Below are positions 1 to 11,165 of a DNA stretch of 64,000 nucleotides, piece after piece. The notes beneath the pieces are model-generated. The model saw only the letters and a program-made list of their open reading frames with translations. It searched no databases and had not been told where the DNA came from. This stretch comes from Bactericera cockerelli (Eukaryota; Arthropoda; Insecta; Hemiptera; Triozidae): positions 8,576,771-8,640,770 of the forward strand of contig CM044958.1 of NCBI GenBank assembly GCA_024516035.1, in the 5' to 3' direction. Position numbers and translations under genes: made by a program. Position 1 is the first letter of the stretch. The number at the start of each line of letters is the position of its first letter.

Positions 1-309
1 CGTTCTCAAGTGCCCCCTTTTTTTCTTTTTCGGGTGCTTTTAATTGCATAGTGAGTTGCTTCTTTCCTGGAAGTTGGAGGGTCAAGTTTTTGTTTCTCGA
101 TAAGTAAATACTTGGAAAGCGGAGCGGAGAATGCACTCATAATAGCCATTCGACGAATTCTTCTTCTTTTGAAATTGCTTCATTAAAAGTCCGGATTTCT
201 CTTGTAACGAAACACCACCATTATAGGGTATATTTCTTGTATGTTCTGTAGTGTTTTTTGAAAATTATCCTCTATTCGCAGGAAACTTACAAACCTACTA
301 CCCACATTA

Positions 310-529
310 AGTTTCTAGTAAACAATATAGTTTTCAATGTGTCTGCGCACACTTGTCCGAAGTGTACGGATCTTAGTTTCTAGTAAACAACATAGTTTTC
401 AATGTATCTGCGCACATTTGTCCGGAGTGTACGGGTCTTAGTTTCTAGTAAACAACATAGTTTTCAATGTGTCTGCGTACACTTGTCCTGATCGGAGCGT
501 CCGGACTTCTTGTGATGTTTACTAGAAAC
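310..529. repeat. 65-bp tandem repeat, 3 copies, with inverted end
   Basis: Two full units at 310-374 and 375-439 and a partial third from 440 share the start AGTTTCTAGTAAACAA and a GTCTGCGCACAC core. The block is closed at 517-529 by GTTTACTAGAAAC, the inverse of the unit start. No gene is visible in bases 1-309 or 530-900; 270-305 resembles a scrap of the 5S-SINE body seen elsewhere in the window. Confidence 0.8.
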
Positions 530-903
530 ATGCTCAACTTAAATAATATAAGTACATGTATGATTTATGTATTCAATTACATTAATTTATATTTACCTGT
601 ATAAAAGACTAAACAAAGGTCTTTGCACACTGCACTGACAGAAATGGCGGAAAATTATGTAACTACGTGATCTGTTGGAACGAACGTACTTAAAGAAATG
701 TAAATAAAAGACATTGTTTCTCTATTTGAATAAAAGTCACATAAAATGCATCTTGGAACTTGGAACAAAGAATTAGAATAATAATTTCAGAAGAAGTAAA
801 GGAAAAATAATAAGGAGAAAAAGACAGCATTCCAGCACGTGATTTCAGTGGGCACAGGGATGTATTAATAAAAGTTCCCAGTTATGTGTTACTCATTTTC
901 GTA

Positions 904-1010
904 AAATAACAACTACACAAACTCGCTTTACTAAATTTTTGCTGAACTTGGGACTTGTACCTCCAACCTCCAGTTTACCCGTCTTATCGAACAAGCTACT
1001 GAGGTCGGTT
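904..1010 (-). mobile_element. tRNA-like SINE copy, diverged
   Basis: Minus-strand copy of the SINE family whose head reads ACCGACCTCAGTAGCTTG and whose B-box-like core reads GGTTCAAGTCC in better copies. Other copies lie at 14709-14832, 47326-47480, 51113-51254, 59686-59835 and 62999-63260. This one has several substitutions in the core. The head resembles a tRNA with ACTTGTAAC in the anticodon region, so a tRNA-Thr-type origin is possible but unproven. Confidence 0.7.
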
Positions 1011-1013
1011 AAC

Positions 1014-1716
1014 TATTTGGTATGTATTATAATGACCAAAAATTCGTCTGTTCAGAATAATATATTTTTATGTGTATGTATGAACGTGACTGGAAGGAAA
1101 ATGCTGACATGAAAGCTAGGTCATGGAATAGATGGTGATGGGTTGTTTTGAGCTTTTGTTAAGCTGCCAACCCTGTAGCACGGGAAAATTAAAATTAGAG
1201 AGTGGACTGTATCACTTAGGTTTGGAGGGTTTGAATCCCTTCAATGTAAAGTTCAAAGTTTTAGATAATTATGGAATAAGAAACGAACTGACACCAGAAA
1301 TAATAAATGGTTGAGTCTTACCTGGTGACTTCGCTGATTTATTTTATTACTTTTGAAAACCCCATACTTACTCCCCACTTGTAGTAAAGGAAAAAGGAAT
1401 GAGATTCTACAAGTTCCCTATCAGAGTTAAACCCCTTGTGCCATTTAATAATTAATTTTGGAGGAAAATATGAAACCACACTTGCAAAGGACTTGGTTTT
1501 AGATAGTTCTAGGCGAACTTAATAGCTTGACGCTATTTCACAAAAAATCGTACTAGACGTACAGCAAATTAAGAAAACTAGTTGTTCCTCTTAAGATGGC
1601 TAAAAACACAGTGACGCGGTGAGCATAGATTGCATTTCACCGAATCAAAAAGGAGACAAGAAAATCGACAAATTTAACAAGTTAGGTACTTGCTTTTGCC
1701 CTTTCACAGTATGTGG
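1014..1716. other. no recognisable gene
   Basis: A short open frame at 1132-1314 resembles nothing I recognise and has no splice or promoter context. I see no repeat family here. The stretch leads directly into the large minisatellite. Confidence 0.5.
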
Positions 1717-4700
1717 CCTCCTCCATCCTGTTTCCTTTACCTCCATTCCCTCCTGCCTCCTCCATCCTGTTTCCTTTACCTCCATTCTCTCCTGCCTCCT
1801 CCATCCTGTTTCCTTTACCTCCATTCTCTCCTGCCTCCTCCATCCTGTTTCCTTTACCTCCATTCCCTCCTGCCTCCTCCATCCTGTTTCCTTTACCTCC
1901 ATTCCCTCCTGCCTCCTCTATCCTGTTTCCTTTACCTCCATTCCCTCCTGCCTCCTCCATCCTGTTTCCGTTACCTCCATTCCCTCCTGCCTCCTCTATC
2001 CTGTTTCCTTTACCTCCATTCTCTCCTGCCTCCTCCATCCTGTTTCCTTTACCTCCATTCTCTCCTGCCTCCTCTATCCTGTTTCCTTTACCTCCATTCT
2101 CTCCTGCCTCCTCCATCCTGTTTCCTTTACCTCCATTCTCTCCTGCCTCCTCTATCCTGTTTCCTTTACCTCCATTTTCTCCTGCCTCCTGTTTCCTTTA
2201 CCTCCATTCTCTCCTGCCTCCTCCATCCTGTTTCCTTTACCTCCATTCTCTCCTGCCTCCTCTATCCTGTTTCCTTTACCTCCATTCCCTCCTGCCTCCT
2301 CTATCCTGTTTCCTTTACCTCCATTCCCTCCTGCCTCCTCTATCCTGTTTCCTTTACCTCCATTCTCTCCTGCCTCCTCTATCCTGTTTCCTTTACCTCC
2401 ATTCCCTCCTGCCTCCTCTATCCTGTTTCCTTTACCTCCATTCCCTCCTGCCTCCTCCATCCTGTTTCCTTTACCTCCATTCCCTCCTGCCTCCTCTATC
2501 CTGTTTCCTTTACCTCCATTCCCTCCTGCCTCCTCTATCCTGTTTCCTTTACCTCCATTCCCTCCTGCCTCCTCCATCCTGTTTCCTTTACCTCCATTCC
2601 CTCCTGCCTCCTCCATCCTGTTTCCTTTACCTCCATTCCCTCCTGCCTCCTCCATCCTGTTTCCTTTACCTCCATTCCCTCCTGCCTCCTCTATCCTGTT
2701 TCCTTTACCTCCATTCCCTCCTGCCTCCTCCATCCTGTTTCCTTTACCTCCATTCCCTCCTGCCTCCTCCATCCTGTTTCCTTTACCTCCATTCCCTCCT
2801 GCCTCCTCCATCCTGTTTCCTTTACCTCCATTCTCTCCTGCCTCCTCCATCCTGTTTCCTTTACCTCCATTTTCTCCTGCCTCCTGTTTCCTTTACCTCC
2901 ATTCTCTCCTGCCTCCTCCATCCTGTTTCCTTTACCTCCATTCTCTTCTACCTCCTCCATCCTGTTTCCTTTACATCCATTCCCTCCTGCCTCCTCCATC
3001 CTGTTTCCTTTACCTCCATTCCCTCCTGCCTCCTCCATCCTGTTTCCGTTACCTCCATTCCCTCCTGCCTCCTCTATCCTGTTTCCTTTACCTCCATTCC
3101 CTCCTGCCTCCTCCATCCTGTTTCCTTTACCTCCATTCCCTCCTGCCTCCTCTATCCTGTTTCCTTTACCTCCATTCCCTCCTGCCTCCTCCATCCTGTT
3201 TCCTTTACCTCCATTCCCTCCTGCCTCCTCCATTCTGTTTCCTTTACCTTCATTCTCTCCTCCATCCTGTTTCCTTTACCTCCATTCCCTCCTGCCTCCT
3301 CCATCCTGTTTCCTTTACCTCCATTCCCTCCTGCCTCCTCCATCCTGTTTCCTTTACCTCCATTCTCTCCTGCCTCCTTCATCCTGTTTCCTTTACCTCC
3401 ATTCCCTCCTGCCTCCTCCATCCTGTTTCCTTTACCTCCATTCCCTCCTGCCTCCTCCATCCTGTTTCCTTTACCTCCATTCCCTCCTGCCTCCTCATCC
3501 TGTTTCCTTTACCTCCATTCCTCTCCTGCCTCCTCCATCCTGTTTCCTTTACCTCCATTCCCTCCTGCCTCCTCCATCCTGTTTCCTTTACCTCCATTCC
3601 CTCCTGCCTCCTCCATCCTGTTTCCTTTACCTCCATTCCCTCCTGCCTCCTCCATCCTGTTTCCTTTACCTCCATCTCTCATGCCTCCTCCTCCATCCTG
3701 TTTCCTTTACCTCCCTCTCCTTCCTACCCCGTCCACCCTTTCCCTTACCTCCATTCCCTCCTTGACCTCCTCCATTCTGCTTTCCTTACCTCCTTCCCTC
3801 CTGCCTCCTCCATCTGTTTCCTTTACCTCCATTCCCTCCTGCCTCCTCCATCCTGTTTCCTTTACCTCCATTCCCTCCTGCCTCCTCCATCCTGTTTCCT
3901 TTACCTCCATTCCCTCCTGCCTCCTCTATCCTGTTTCCTTTACCTCCATTCCCTCCTGCCTCCTCCATCCTGTTTCCTTTACCTCCATTCCCTCCTGCCT
4001 CCTCTATCCTGTTTCCTTTACCTCCATTCCCTCCTGCCTCCTCTATCCTGTTTCCTTTACCTCCATTCCCTCCTGCCTCCTCCATCCTGTTTCCTTTACC
4101 TCCATTCTCTCCTGCCTCCTCATCCTGTTTCCTTTACCTCCATTCCCTCCTGCCTCCTCCATCCTGTTTCCTTTACCTCCATTCCCTCCTGCCTCCTCCA
4201 TCCTGTTTCCTTTACCTCCATTCTCTCCTGCCTCCTTCATCCTGTTTCCTTTACCTCCATTCCCTCCTGCCTCCTCCATCCTGTTTCCTTTACCTCCATT
4301 CCCTCCTGCCTCCTCCATCCTGTTTCCTTTACCTCCATTCCCTCCTGCCTCCTTCATCCTGTTTCCTTTACCTCCATTCTCTCCTGCCTCCTCCATCCTG
4401 TTTCCTTTACCTCCATTCCTCCTGCCTCCTCTATCCTGTTTCCTTTACCTCCATTCCCTCCTGCCTCCTCCATCCTGTTTCCTTTACCTCCATTCCCTCC
4501 TGCCTCCTTCATCCTGTTTCCTTTACCTCCATTCTCTCCTGCCTCCTCCATCCTGTTCCTTACCTTTCCTCCTTCTCCTCCTGTCCTCCTCCATCCTGTT
4601 TCCTTTACCTCCATTCCCTCCTGCCTCCTCATCCTGTTTCCTTTACCTCCATTCCCTCCTGCCTCCTCCATCCTGTTTCCTTTACCTCCATTCCTCCTGC

Positions 4701-4890
4701 CTCCTCCATCCTGTTTCCTTTACCTCCATTCTCTCCTGCCTCCTCCATCCTGTTTCCTTTACCTCCATTCCCTCCTGCCTCCTCCATCCTGTTTCCTTTA
4801 CCTCCATTCTCTCCTGCCTCCTCCATCCTGTTTCCTTTACCTCCATTCTCTCCTGCCTCCTCCATCCTGTTTCCTTTACCTCCATTCTCT
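1717..4890. repeat. 39-bp minisatellite, about 81 copies
   Basis: A 3.2-kb array of a 39-bp pyrimidine-rich unit with core CATCCTGTTTCCTTTACCTC and flank CATTCCCTCCTGCCTCCTC. Recurrent variants are TATCC for CATCC and CTCTCC for CCCTCC. Imperfect or shortened units occur near 2180, 2880, 3250, 3660-3800 and 4550-4590. Since 39 is divisible by 3 and the unit has no stop, all plus frames and several minus frames stay open for hundreds of codons, giving 13-residue peptide repeats. There is no start context, splice signal or codon bias, so I treat none as a gene. The G-rich strand carries many closely spaced GG runs and could form two-tier G-quadruplexes. Confidence 0.97.
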
Positions 4891-5145
4891 TTCGCCTCAG
4901 ATTCACTGCTGAAATATAAAATGAGATGGATTGTTACATAACAATCGCCGTATTTCAAGAGTAAAATAATAATACAACATTTAAATAAAATTTAATTAAA
5001 TAATCGTCGCATTTAAATTGTAAAAGAATGGTCGTAGGTATATCACAAAATATACGCTACCTTGGTTTGGCGAACAAAACCCTTGATTTATTGCATTGGC
5101 GCTAATTTGACGAACCCTAACGTTCCCAATCCCCGGTTTTTTGTT

Positions 5146-5781
5146 ACTTTCCTTATCCTATAATAAGGAAAGTATTGTATTCGTCGAAAATTTGACCTAC
5201 CCAGTTTTTCACATTTCTGGACGAATCATAGCCTCAGGATACCAAAAAAGTTGTTTTCAGCCATTGGTCCGTGCGTCTGTCTGTCTGTCTGTCTGTGTGT
5301 CTGTGTGTGTTTGTGAACAGGATATCTCAAGAACGGTATGAGCTAGAGACTTGAAATTTGGTATGGTAATTATTTTAATACACCAGACGAACCACGAAAC
5401 TTTTGGTTGCAATCGGCCGCAGAATGCGGCCGCAGGGCCGCAAATATTGGCCGCAAGCGCCGTTTCTATGAATTGGTTAAAGATACAAAAAAGTTAGAGA
5501 ACAACATTTTCTTAGATTAAAAAAATAATAGGGGTCTATTCCCATCATTTTTTTTGATATATTGAACTTTTTGGAACTCGGCCCCAATTTACCGGTATTT
5601 TGGGGGGGACCCGCTTGGACTAACTTTTTTATTATTCATCCTAGATGGGGGTTGTGACATATCAAATCCAATGATTTTAAGGTGCTGATTACGAATTTGA
5701 TGTTTATTTTTAGCTAACTGTTACCTTTGAGTCACCAGTGGCTTTTGGTCCCGTTTCCATTCCTAATATGATAAGGAAAGT
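5146..5781. mobile_element. 636-bp dispersed repeat with short terminal inverted repeats
   Basis: ACTTTCCTTATC at 5146-5157 is matched by GATAAGGAAAGT at 5770-5781. The left end is itself palindromic (CTTTCCTTAT..ATAAGGAAAG, 5147-5175). Inside are a GTCT-rich microsatellite (about 5275-5310) and a GGCCGC-rich stretch near 5415-5460. A shortened copy of the left end is at 40259-40288. No transposase frame is visible; the 66-codon frame at 5141 spans the microsatellite and is not credible. Confidence 0.6.
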
Positions 5782-6651
5782 CGTGTGATGTTTACACCAG
5801 ATTTTTTTTCAAGATTCGTAGAACCAACCATGAGTGAATCCGAGTTTTGTAAATAAACAAGGTTCCGCGAAAAGTTTTTTGGTATCTCTTCTATCTATCT
5901 CTTCAAAGGCGGAATAGAGTGCAACTAGTGGTGTGGTGAGTGACGTGTATTGATAGAGAAAGACTTAGGGGGAGGTGAAAGTGTCAGGCGGGGTGAGGAA
6001 GTAATAAGTACACTTACTGAAATTAACTTTCCTAGTACAACTTTTTTTCTTTCTATTATTGTACGTCTAACGCTCGTGAGGACAAATGAGATTCTTATAA
6101 AAGTTTATCGACCAGTGGTGGCAAGGGGAGTAAGCTAAGTAGTCACAGTAATTGACGGACCAAGGATTTATGAGGCCATTCAGGCGGAAAATTCACATAT
6201 GGTGTCTCTGAAATCGTGACCTGACGTTGGAATGACCCACGTCGGATGGCCAAAAACAAAATTCAGCTTATTCCGTTTGTTTAGTATGATCTGTCTGATA
6301 AAAATATCTGTTTATTTAGGGTGGACTTTCTTATTTATGAATAATAAAAAAACAAAATCTAACCCTCGAGTTGAACAGGAGTATTTGTTTTACCAATTTC
6401 CTAAAATACCCTATAATTGTGAACTTTCACAAAGTTTCAGAGATGAAATTACATATAACATGATTATTATAATCCATCAAACTCGTCCTTAATCGTGGGA
6501 AATACTACCCAAGGAGATTAGTTATATCTGTTGATGGATTTTTTGCACCCCAGTTCCTCTTCTTTGTAAATATTCTTGCAGACAGATTATCTGAGAAGAT
6601 GGGAATGGACTATGGAAGAGTAGTGGGATGGCTGAGGATAAAAATAGGATT
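5782..6651. other. no recognisable gene
   Basis: Short open frames at 5950-6138 and 6232-6492 have no recognisable domains, signal peptide or splice context. I see no repeat that matches elsewhere in the window. Confidence 0.4.
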
Positions 6652-6838
6652 GAGCATTGTGAGCCCAAACCGTAAGTCCTAGGAAGCTGAAATTTGGTAG
6701 GTAGCTTTGTCTTACAGTCTAGATGTGCAATAAGACGGGATTTTTCGAAATTCCCACTACAACACCTGCCATTGGCGAAAAAGGATTTTTGCTTTCACGG
6801 CCATGCCTCAGCCCGCAAAGCGGGCGACAGCCCGCTAG
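6652..6838 (+). mobile_element. non-autonomous Helitron, 5'-truncated copy
   Basis: Shares its body (GAAATTTGGTAGGTAGC, GTCTAGATGTGCAATAAGAC, CCTGCCATTGGCGAAAAAG) with copies at 16234-16495, 16854-17093 and 19720-19942. The 3' end has the hairpin CCCGCaaagCGGG followed by GACAGCCCG and the terminal CTAG, with T after it, as Helitron ends require. No TC-type 5' end is found, so the left limit is approximate. Confidence 0.75.
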
Positions 6839-6939
6839 TCGTTAATATGATTAAAAAGTTAGTTACCTGTGAGTTCTTGTATCATGTCTATGATGCTCTC
6901 TTCCAGCTTTCCCAGAAGTAGATTTCTACAATCCACTTA

Positions 6940-7262
6940 CATAGTTAGTTGCCTTGTACCTATCTAACCACCAGCAAGTATTCCTAACTAACTATGCATG
7001 AATTTCACCTTGTACCTATATAACCGCTAGCAACTATTCCTAGCTAACTATGCATGCATTTCACTGCCAAGTTGCCTTGTACCTATCCAATATCCAATCG
7101 CTAGCAACTATTCCTAGCTAACTAGATATGCATGAATTTCAAGTTTCCTTGTACCTATCTAACCGTAGCAACTATTCCTAGCTAACTAGATATGCATGAA
7201 TTTCAAGTTGCCTTGTACCTATCTAACCGCTAGCAACTATTCCTAGCTAATTATGCATGACC
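6940..7262. repeat. about 65-bp tandem repeat, 5 copies
   Basis: Five diverged units share TTGCCTTGTACCTATCTAAC, GCTAGCAACTATTCCTAGC and TATGCATGAATTTCA. Units differ by small indels, for example a GATA insertion in the third and fourth. Confidence 0.85.
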
Positions 7263-7726
7263 TGTGGGTTTGCACAATGGAAATCCTATTGTTATGAAAA
7301 GGTTTGATGTTGAGCTAGGTAAACATTGACAAAGCCCTGTTGCTTTGGCAAACATTTCTGTGATAAAGGCTTCATTTTATAGGACAATCATACTTTTTGT
7401 GAACTCAGCGCAAATTGTTGCACTGTTTACACTCTTTTCCTTGATAATTGAACTCGATTTCCATTAGCATTAGTTGAATGGCGGAGATTGCCACAGGGAG
7501 GAAATGTCGCCCATTGCTATTGTTTATGGAAATAAATAAAGACAAAATATAAAAAATATATAAAAGGTACAAGAATATTCCAATCACACGGTGCTTAATT
7601 GCAATAGTTCCAATGTAAATTTCAGTGATTTTTGGTAAGAAACTCTGAAATTAATGACGCTATACGATTACCTATTTATATTGTATCTATTAATCATACA
7701 GTATGTATACTGTATACTAAAAGATA

Positions 7727-7984
7727 GGTAGAGGAAGGAAAAAAAAAAGAATAAAAGAAAGAGGACTTATAGAAAAGAGAGAGTAAGAAAAAGATAGCTA
7801 GAGGATGGAGAGAAAAAAGAGAACGAAAAAGAGAGCTAGAGGATACAGAGAAAAGAGAGAAAGAAAGAGATAGCTAGAGGATGGAGAGAAAGAGAGAAAC
7901 AAAAAAGATAGCTAGAGGATGGAGACAAAAGAGAGAAAGAAAAAGATAACTAGAGGATGGAGAGAAAAGAGAGAACGAAAAAGA

Positions 7985-7988
<4 letters not shown>
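7727..7988. repeat. purine-rich 38-bp minisatellite, left part
   Basis: Repeats of about 38 bp contain GATAGCTAGAGGATGGAGAG and AAAAGAGAGAACGAAAAA. The array is interrupted by the LINE at 7989-10938 and resumes with the same unit at 10939-11165, so both parts were one array before the insertion. Confidence 0.9.
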
Positions 7989-8027
<39 letters not shown>

Positions 8028-10938
8028 CAACATCAACACTTGCCAGCTTTTTAGGGCTAGACAAGCAATTACAGATGCGAATATATTTATTGTGTGTTTA
8101 TGTACAATCATATATAATATATAGGTATACAATACATACTGATAGCTTAAAATTAAGGTGAATATAATAAAACATAACATAGAAGAAATAAACAAGGTCT
8201 AATATTAATCTGGGCACTATCTGGTTGATTCTATTATGATTGCTGAATGATAATGAATTGTACGAGTGGAATGTGCATATCTATAGTAAACAATCTACAT
8301 ATAGTAAACAATATTATCATGCTGTCAATGTCTTAATCTGATGAGTCAGATTACAGAGATATAGAGTTACTTATGTTTGATGTTCAAGTGTTGTTTATTT
8401 TTGTGTTGATTACTACTCGTATGGATAAAACAGGTCTGGTTTGTTTTCGATGTTATTATAGACATTCATTGCAGCTATTATTGGAGATTTAAATAAATTT
8501 GGATGAACAGCGAATAGTGTGGTTGGGTCAGTACGGAGTCTTGGATTAGGGACCTTAATATCAATTTTGGATGTGAGATATATGCTATTAATTTTGTTTG
8601 TTAGTAAATTTTTGAGAAATTTAATTTGATTGTCCCTAAATCTGGATTCAATAGAGTCAATGACTAGATGTTCAATCAGTAATTTGTAGCTTAAGTTGGA
8701 GGGGTATTTAGGGTAAAAACCATTGATTTTTTGAAAAAGGTATCGTACGAAATTAGCTTGTACTTTTTCAAGTTTCATAATTTGGGTTTTTGTTTGTGGA
8801 GTCCATAGAGCAGAACAATATTCTAATTTCGAACGCACTATACTTTTGTATAAGAGTGTAATAGTGTCTATATCACTAATGGGGGTGCAGCATCTTATGA
8901 CCATCCCTAGTCTCCGGTTGGCCGCACCTATTGTTTTATCTATGTGTGCATCCCAGTTCAAATTTGAGCTAAATGTGACACCAAGATCTGTAAATGTTTC
9001 TACGTTTTGTAGGGGAGTTTTATTGACTTCATATGGATTTTGTATGGTGTTTTTTTTAGTGGTTAATGTCATTTTGAAGCATTTGTTGGGGTGAAAGTGT
9101 AGACCAACCGATGCAAGCCACTTTTGGGAGGAGTTTAAATCTTCCTGCAATAAAATACAGTCGTTATAAGATGTTATTTTCTTGTATATTTTTAAGTCGT
9201 CTGCGTATAATTGAAACTGAGAGTTTTTTATGTGCTTTCTGATGTCATCAAATGTTAGAATAAATAAAAGGCTACTAAGTTTTGAACCTTGCCCTACTCC
9301 TGATGGTGGATAGAAGGGTTTAGAAAGGTGGTTTTCGAACAAAACTTGATTTTTTCTCTGACATAGATAGCTCTTCATTAGTTGGACAAGAGGGGTAGAG
9401 AACCCTATTGATTGTAGTTTGTGTATTATGGCTGCGTGTGAAATAGAGTCGAAACATTTAGATATATCGCTGTAAATTACATCAATTTGAGCTTTTTCAG
9501 ATATGACACGAGCGACGTAGTCGCAGAATTCAGTAAGGTTACTGAGTGTGGATTTTTGTTTTACGAAGCCGTGTTGATTAGGAGATACGTTACTGAAGAT
9601 GAAATTTGAGATTTTATTGTACAGAGCACATTCATAGATTTTTGCCAGTGTATTAAGGGTTGAAATGGGTCGGTGGTTGTTAATTTCCACATTATTACCT
9701 TTTTTGGGGATCGGTTTTATAATAGATTCTTTTGATTTGTCTGGATATACTGCTTCTCGTAATGATTGATTAATTAAGTTAGTTAGGGGGTTTAAAAGGG
9801 TATCTAAGCATTTTTTGAACAGAATTGGTGGTAATCCATCGGTACCAGGTGATTTTTTTACCGGTATTTCTTGAACAGCTTTTTTAATGTCGTCTTTTGT
9901 GAAGTATTCAATATGAAGGTGTGTGTTTGAATATATTTGTTCCGGTGAGAGTGATGCTGTAGACTCTGGGACTCTTGTGTTATTGTTGTGTGATTTAAGA
10001 AAATGTTGTGCAAAGGTGTTGGCTATTATTTTAGGATCGACTAAGTCTTTACCTTCATGTTGTACTGATTTCTTGTTAGAGAGAGCTTTCCTGTTTTTGT
10101 AGAATTTCCAAAATTGGGAACTATCTTTTTTTATGTTTTGGGACATTTTTTGTACATAGTTTTGGTAATTTATTTTAATTTGAGATTTACATAACTTACG
10201 CAGTTGCTTATATTTGTTCTGTTGATTTGTGGATTTATTTTTTTGTTTTCTTAGTCTCTCTTTACTTTTAAATTTCATTTTTGTGTCATGCGTCCACCAT
10301 ATAGGATATTTATATTTGGTGTGCGTGTTTTTGTACTTTGGAACGTGTTGTTCTAAAATTTCGAATATTTTCTGATAAAATTGGTCCAGATTTTGGTTGC
10401 AATCTTTTGAATCCAGATTTATTACATCAGACCATTGTATTTTAGCTAACATGGTATTGATCAGGGTAAAATTAGCGTTCGTAAAATTAAATTTATTGTT
10501 TTCTCCTATATTTATATTTTTTGAATTTGATGTATTATTTCTAGCATTTTGTAATTCTACATTAATTACTAAAGGTGGATGGTGTCTATCGGCTTTTACA
10601 AGGCCTTCATCAGCTTTTTCTATATTTACATTTGTTTTTTTCCTCCTAATTGAAAACTGTTTGGATATATTGGTTAGACATAGGTCAAGGGTACGTGAGT
10701 TGCTGTTCTTTATTTTATTGAATGACTCTAAATTTAGTGTGTTCATGAGTTTGTGAATTTCATAAACTTGCGTGTTACCATTAATATTGGTGTTATCATC
10801 AAATTCTGGTATATTGAAGTCTCCTATTATCATTATGTTTTTTCCCAAAAGATTGGTGTCGGAACAAATATTGCTGACAAAAGATTTAACTGTTTCATTA
10901 CTAACAGGAGGTGGAAAATAACAAATGCAAAAAAGTAG
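7989..10938 (-). mobile_element. CR1-like LINE, 5'-truncated, minus strand
   Basis: The poly-A tail is the T35 run at 7989-8023. The reading frame runs from the right edge to 8413 and a 3' UTR of about 390 bp follows. The 5' end at about 10938 falls inside the endonuclease domain, which is typical 5' truncation. The insertion lies inside a minisatellite, so a target-site duplication is hard to define: AAAAAGATAGCT on the left and AAAAAAGTAGTT on the right are only similar. The protein is clearly related to, but a different family from, the LINE at 23.5-28.5 kb. Confidence 0.9.
8413..10935 (-). CDS. LINE ORF2: partial endonuclease plus reverse transcriptase
   Basis: An uninterrupted frame of about 840 codons with no start, because the element is 5'-truncated. 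It opens inside the apurinic-type endonuclease (YFPPPVSNE, then IGDFNIPEF, SNSRTLDL, DRHHPPL). The reverse transcriptase follows with SPGTDGLPP, KPIPKKG, HRPISTLNTLAKIYE, NQHGFVKQKSTLSNL, SDISKCFDSI, SGVGQGSKLSSLLF and the catalytic box YADD, then the thumb-type YCSALWTPQT motif. In life the protein would nick the target and copy the element RNA there. The lack of stops or frameshifts suggests a recent insertion. No ORF1 is present. Assignment to the CR1/jockey-like LINEs rests on motif order and on similarity to the plus-strand element, whose ORF1 is CR1-type. Confidence 0.9.
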   Translation of the reverse strand, partial: LFCICYFPPPVSNETVKSFVSNICSDTNLLGKNIMIIGDFNIPEFDDNTNINGNTQVYEIHKLMNTLNLESFNKIKNSNSRTLDLCLTNISKQFSIRRKKTNVNIEKADEGLVKADRHHPPLVINVELQNARNNTSNSKNINIGENNKFNFTNANFTLINTMLAKIQWSDVINLDSKDCNQNLDQFYQKIFEILEQHVPKYKNTHTKYKYPIWWTHDTKMKFKSKERLRKQKNKSTNQQNKYKQLRKLCKSQIKINYQNYVQKMSQNIKKDSSQFWKFYKNRKALSNKKSVQHEGKDLVDPKIIANTFAQHFLKSHNNNTRVPESTASLSPEQIYSNTHLHIEYFTKDDIKKAVQEIPVKKSPGTDGLPPILFKKCLDTLLNPLTNLINQSLREAVYPDKSKESIIKPIPKKGNNVEINNHRPISTLNTLAKIYECALYNKISNFIFSNVSPNQHGFVKQKSTLSNLTEFCDYVARVISEKAQIDVIYSDISKCFDSISHAAIIHKLQSIGFSTPLVQLMKSYLCQRKNQVLFENHLSKPFYPPSGVGQGSKLSSLLFILTFDDIRKHIKNSQFQLYADDLKIYKKITSYNDCILLQEDLNSSQKWLASVGLHFHPNKCFKMTLTTKKNTIQNPYEVNKTPLQNVETFTDLGVTFSSNLNWDAHIDKTIGAANRRLGMVIRCCTPISDIDTITLLYKSIVRSKLEYCSALWTPQTKTQIMKLEKVQANFVRYLFQKINGFYPKYPSNLSYKLLIEHLVIDSIESRFRDNQIKFLKNLLTNKINSIYLTSKIDIKVPNPRLRTDPTTLFAVHPNLFKSPIIAAMNVYNNIENKPDLFYPYE

Positions 10939-11165
10939 TTCTAGAGGATAGAGAGAAAAGAGAGAACGAAAAAGATAGCTAGAGGATAGAGAGAAAAGAG
11001 AGAAAGAAAGAGATAGCTAGAGGATGGAGAGAAAAGAGAGAACAAAAAAGATAGCTAGAGGATGGAGAGAAAACAGAAAAAGAAAGGGACAGCTAGAGGA
11101 TGGGGAGAAAAGAGAGGAAAATGGGACATCTTGAGGATGGAAAAAAAGAGATAGCTAGAGGATTG
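10939..11165. repeat. purine-rich 38-bp minisatellite, right part
   Basis: Continues the array of 7727-7988 after the LINE, with the same CTAGAGGATGGAGAGAAAAG unit. Units decay toward 11165. Confidence 0.9.

Noticed and set aside
1619..4919. Open frames of 691-1097 codons and several minus-strand frames
   Set aside because: They are readings of a 39-bp minisatellite with no stops. Peptides are exact 13-residue repeats in every frame, with no start, splice or codon-use evidence.
310..7262. Regular repeats considered as CRISPR arrays
   Set aside because: Units are contiguous tandem repeats without unique spacers, in intron-bearing animal DNA.
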